Shown: one piece after another, positions 62,640 through 64,000 of the stretch
How the letters are laid out: the number at the start of each line of letters is the position of its first letter
Numbering within the stretch: the first letter of the stretch is position 1
Source: Aphrocallistes beatrix
Lineage: Eukaryota > Porifera > Hexactinellida > Sceptrulophora > Aphrocallistidae
DNA length: 64,000 bases
NCBI GenBank assembly: GCA_963281255.1
Contig: OY725499.1
Location: 2,455,339-2,519,338 of the forward strand
Direction: 5' to 3'
The notes under the pieces: generated by a model
Told to the model about the DNA's origin: nothing
The model's input: the letters and a program-made list of their open reading frames with translations, nothing else
Database searches by the model: none
Program-made: the position numbers and the translations under genes

Positions 62640-63560
62640 TCTATAAACTTTAACTATTTAACTTTAAGGAACTCAGTCTTGGTGTCATTCATTGATAAGC
62701 AACTTGTTGGTGAGGAGCCAGAAACGGATCGCAGAGATGCAAGATTGGAGGGCGGAGAAAGCAGAATCTGAATCAGAAGAGATGGAACCGGGTTTAAAAG
62801 AAAGGGACCTGAGTATCATCGGCATAGCAGCGCATGTCGGAGAGGTGGGACCTAATGAGGTCGAATAGAGGACTAGTATAGAGACTAAAGAGAAGCGGAT
62901 CAAGACAAGAACTCTGAGGAACTCCGTGTTCAACCGGGATATTGGAGGAATCAGAACCCTTTATCGAGACGAATTGTGTCCTATCAGAGAGGTAAGATTC
63001 AAACTAAGACAGAGAAGAGCCGCAAATGCCGAAATGAGACTGGAGACGGTTGAGAAAAATGGTATAGTCAACGGTGTCTGAACTAAGATCAAGAAGAACC
63101 AGAAGAGATACATGTTGACGATTCATGCTGCGGAGGATGTCGTTTGTGATCTTCAGGAGCGCAGTCTCCGTACTGTGGTGTTTACGATAGACAGACTGCG
63201 TCCCGGGAAGAGATGATGTAATGTAAGATGATTTCACGAGCTGGCTAGAAGTGGCCCTCTCAGTGATCTTAGAAATGAAAGAAAGATTGCTAAGGGACGA
63301 TAGTTAGAGAAGATGGGATCGAGATTTGGTCCTTAAGTTTGGGGAAGATGATGGCGCGCTTCCAGGTAGAAAGAAAATGACCAGTGGAAAGGGAACCATT
63401 CACAACTTTCGTAAGGATGGGTGCTAGGATGGGTGGAGATCATTTGACCAAGGATGTTGGGATATGATCGAGGATGCAAGATGAGTCATGACAGGACTGA
63501 CAAGAGAAGGTAGCACAAATCTTACAGAAGGTACCACAAGTCTTACAAGAATCTCTTCTG
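62640..63560 (-). pseudogene. Non-LTR retrotransposon reverse-transcriptase relic
   Basis: Frames across the region read, in order, NYRPL (about 63300), SVYRKHHSTETALLKITNDI, SLLVLLDLSSDTVDYTIFLN, then the YADD box in MRCYADDTQ (about 62806-62830) and a tail with WLLTNKLLIN. This is the Jockey/CR1/L2 type of reverse transcriptase. At least four frameshifts; 5' truncated. No endonuclease domain was seen within the window. Confidence 0.85.
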
Positions 63561-64000
63561 CTATCATAATAATGCAAGTTCACAGAAAGCCATAGCAAAT
63601 TTAGATTTATTTGCTGCAATTAATGATGTGCTCTCTATGAGAAGATGACAGCGATATCTTATATATTTCAACTGTCTGATATGCCAAATAAAAGGAAGAA
63701 GGAAAAGATCATAGTGAAACATGTAGCAAAGTTTCTAAAACTTGGAAGATAGTTAATGGAATTATTACCCTATTTTATACAGGTATACAGGTATATATAT
63801 TTCTACTAAATTCAAATTGAAAACTCGGGATTTTCAATTCATCTCTTGATGATAAGTTGGACGAAAGACTTCCTCTACTGTGGACACAGTTCGGTCTCAG
63901 TACGAAGTGGGAAGAGTGAAGACATCGTAGCGACACGATAGTCTCCGGAGAAAAGAAGTCTATACATCTTGGGGCGCGCGAAAAATACGATGTCGAAAGA
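63561..64000. other. Nothing recognised
   Basis: No coherent frame; low-complexity AT-rich text passing into a slightly GC-richer end at the window edge. Confidence 0.4.

Overview
The window reads as nuclear DNA of an invertebrate animal. It has spliceosomal introns with GT/AG borders, an animal-type PLAT-lipoxygenase, a rotatin (centriole/cilium) gene, a CENP-S histone-fold gene and an ABCC/MRP-type transporter relic, set in AT-rich DNA crowded with cut-and-paste transposons. A sponge, possibly a glass sponge, would fit the mix, but that is a guess from gene flavour and not shown by the sequence.

Layout. 0.9-1.3 kb: first exon of an unknown gene (minus strand). 5.1-10.2 kb: five-exon lipoxygenase (plus strand), with a P-type miniature element and other repeats in its introns and an apparent 1-nt frameshift just before the C-terminal iron-ligand isoleucine. 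12.2-13.5 kb: possible decayed gene. 14.5-36.3 kb: four uninterrupted minus-strand genes, namely a coiled-coil/acidic-tail protein, rotatin (1904 codons), CENP-S (115 codons) and a 2579-codon gene. 37-51 kb: a transposon graveyard with an integrase fragment, a DDE transposase with a 2A-like peptide and an OTU protease, a ZBED-type hAT relic, a P-superfamily element and a Tc1-type element. 51.2-56.4 kb: ABCC pseudogene carrying several lesions and a TTAA-flanked insertion. 58.6-61.9 kb: Ginger-type integrase transposon with perfect 4-bp target duplication. 62.6-63.5 kb: non-LTR reverse transcriptase relic.

The standout is the 2579-codon gene at 28.5-36.3 kb. One uninterrupted frame encodes a Cys4 zinc-like N-terminus, a Dicer/RIG-I-type DExH helicase, a cellular QDE-1/EGO-1-type RNA-dependent RNA polymerase (DLDGD catalytic motif), and a Cid1/TRF-type nucleotidyltransferase (GS...DLD...D), plus a long uncharacterised tail. 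Fission yeast and Tetrahymena assemble RdRP and nucleotidyltransferase as separate subunits, worm RdRPs work with a separate Dicer-related helicase and nucleotidyltransferase, and Dictyostelium RdRPs carry only the helicase. Here the whole amplification machine appears to be one polypeptide. It sits among many transposons and near-perfect fold-back repeats that could generate dsRNA, which suits a transposon-silencing role, although that link is inference.

For several mobile elements the termini and target-site duplications can be read directly: P-type (8 bp, twice), hAT (8 bp), Ginger (4 bp), TTAA-type and TA-type elements. These calls are firmer than homology alone would allow.
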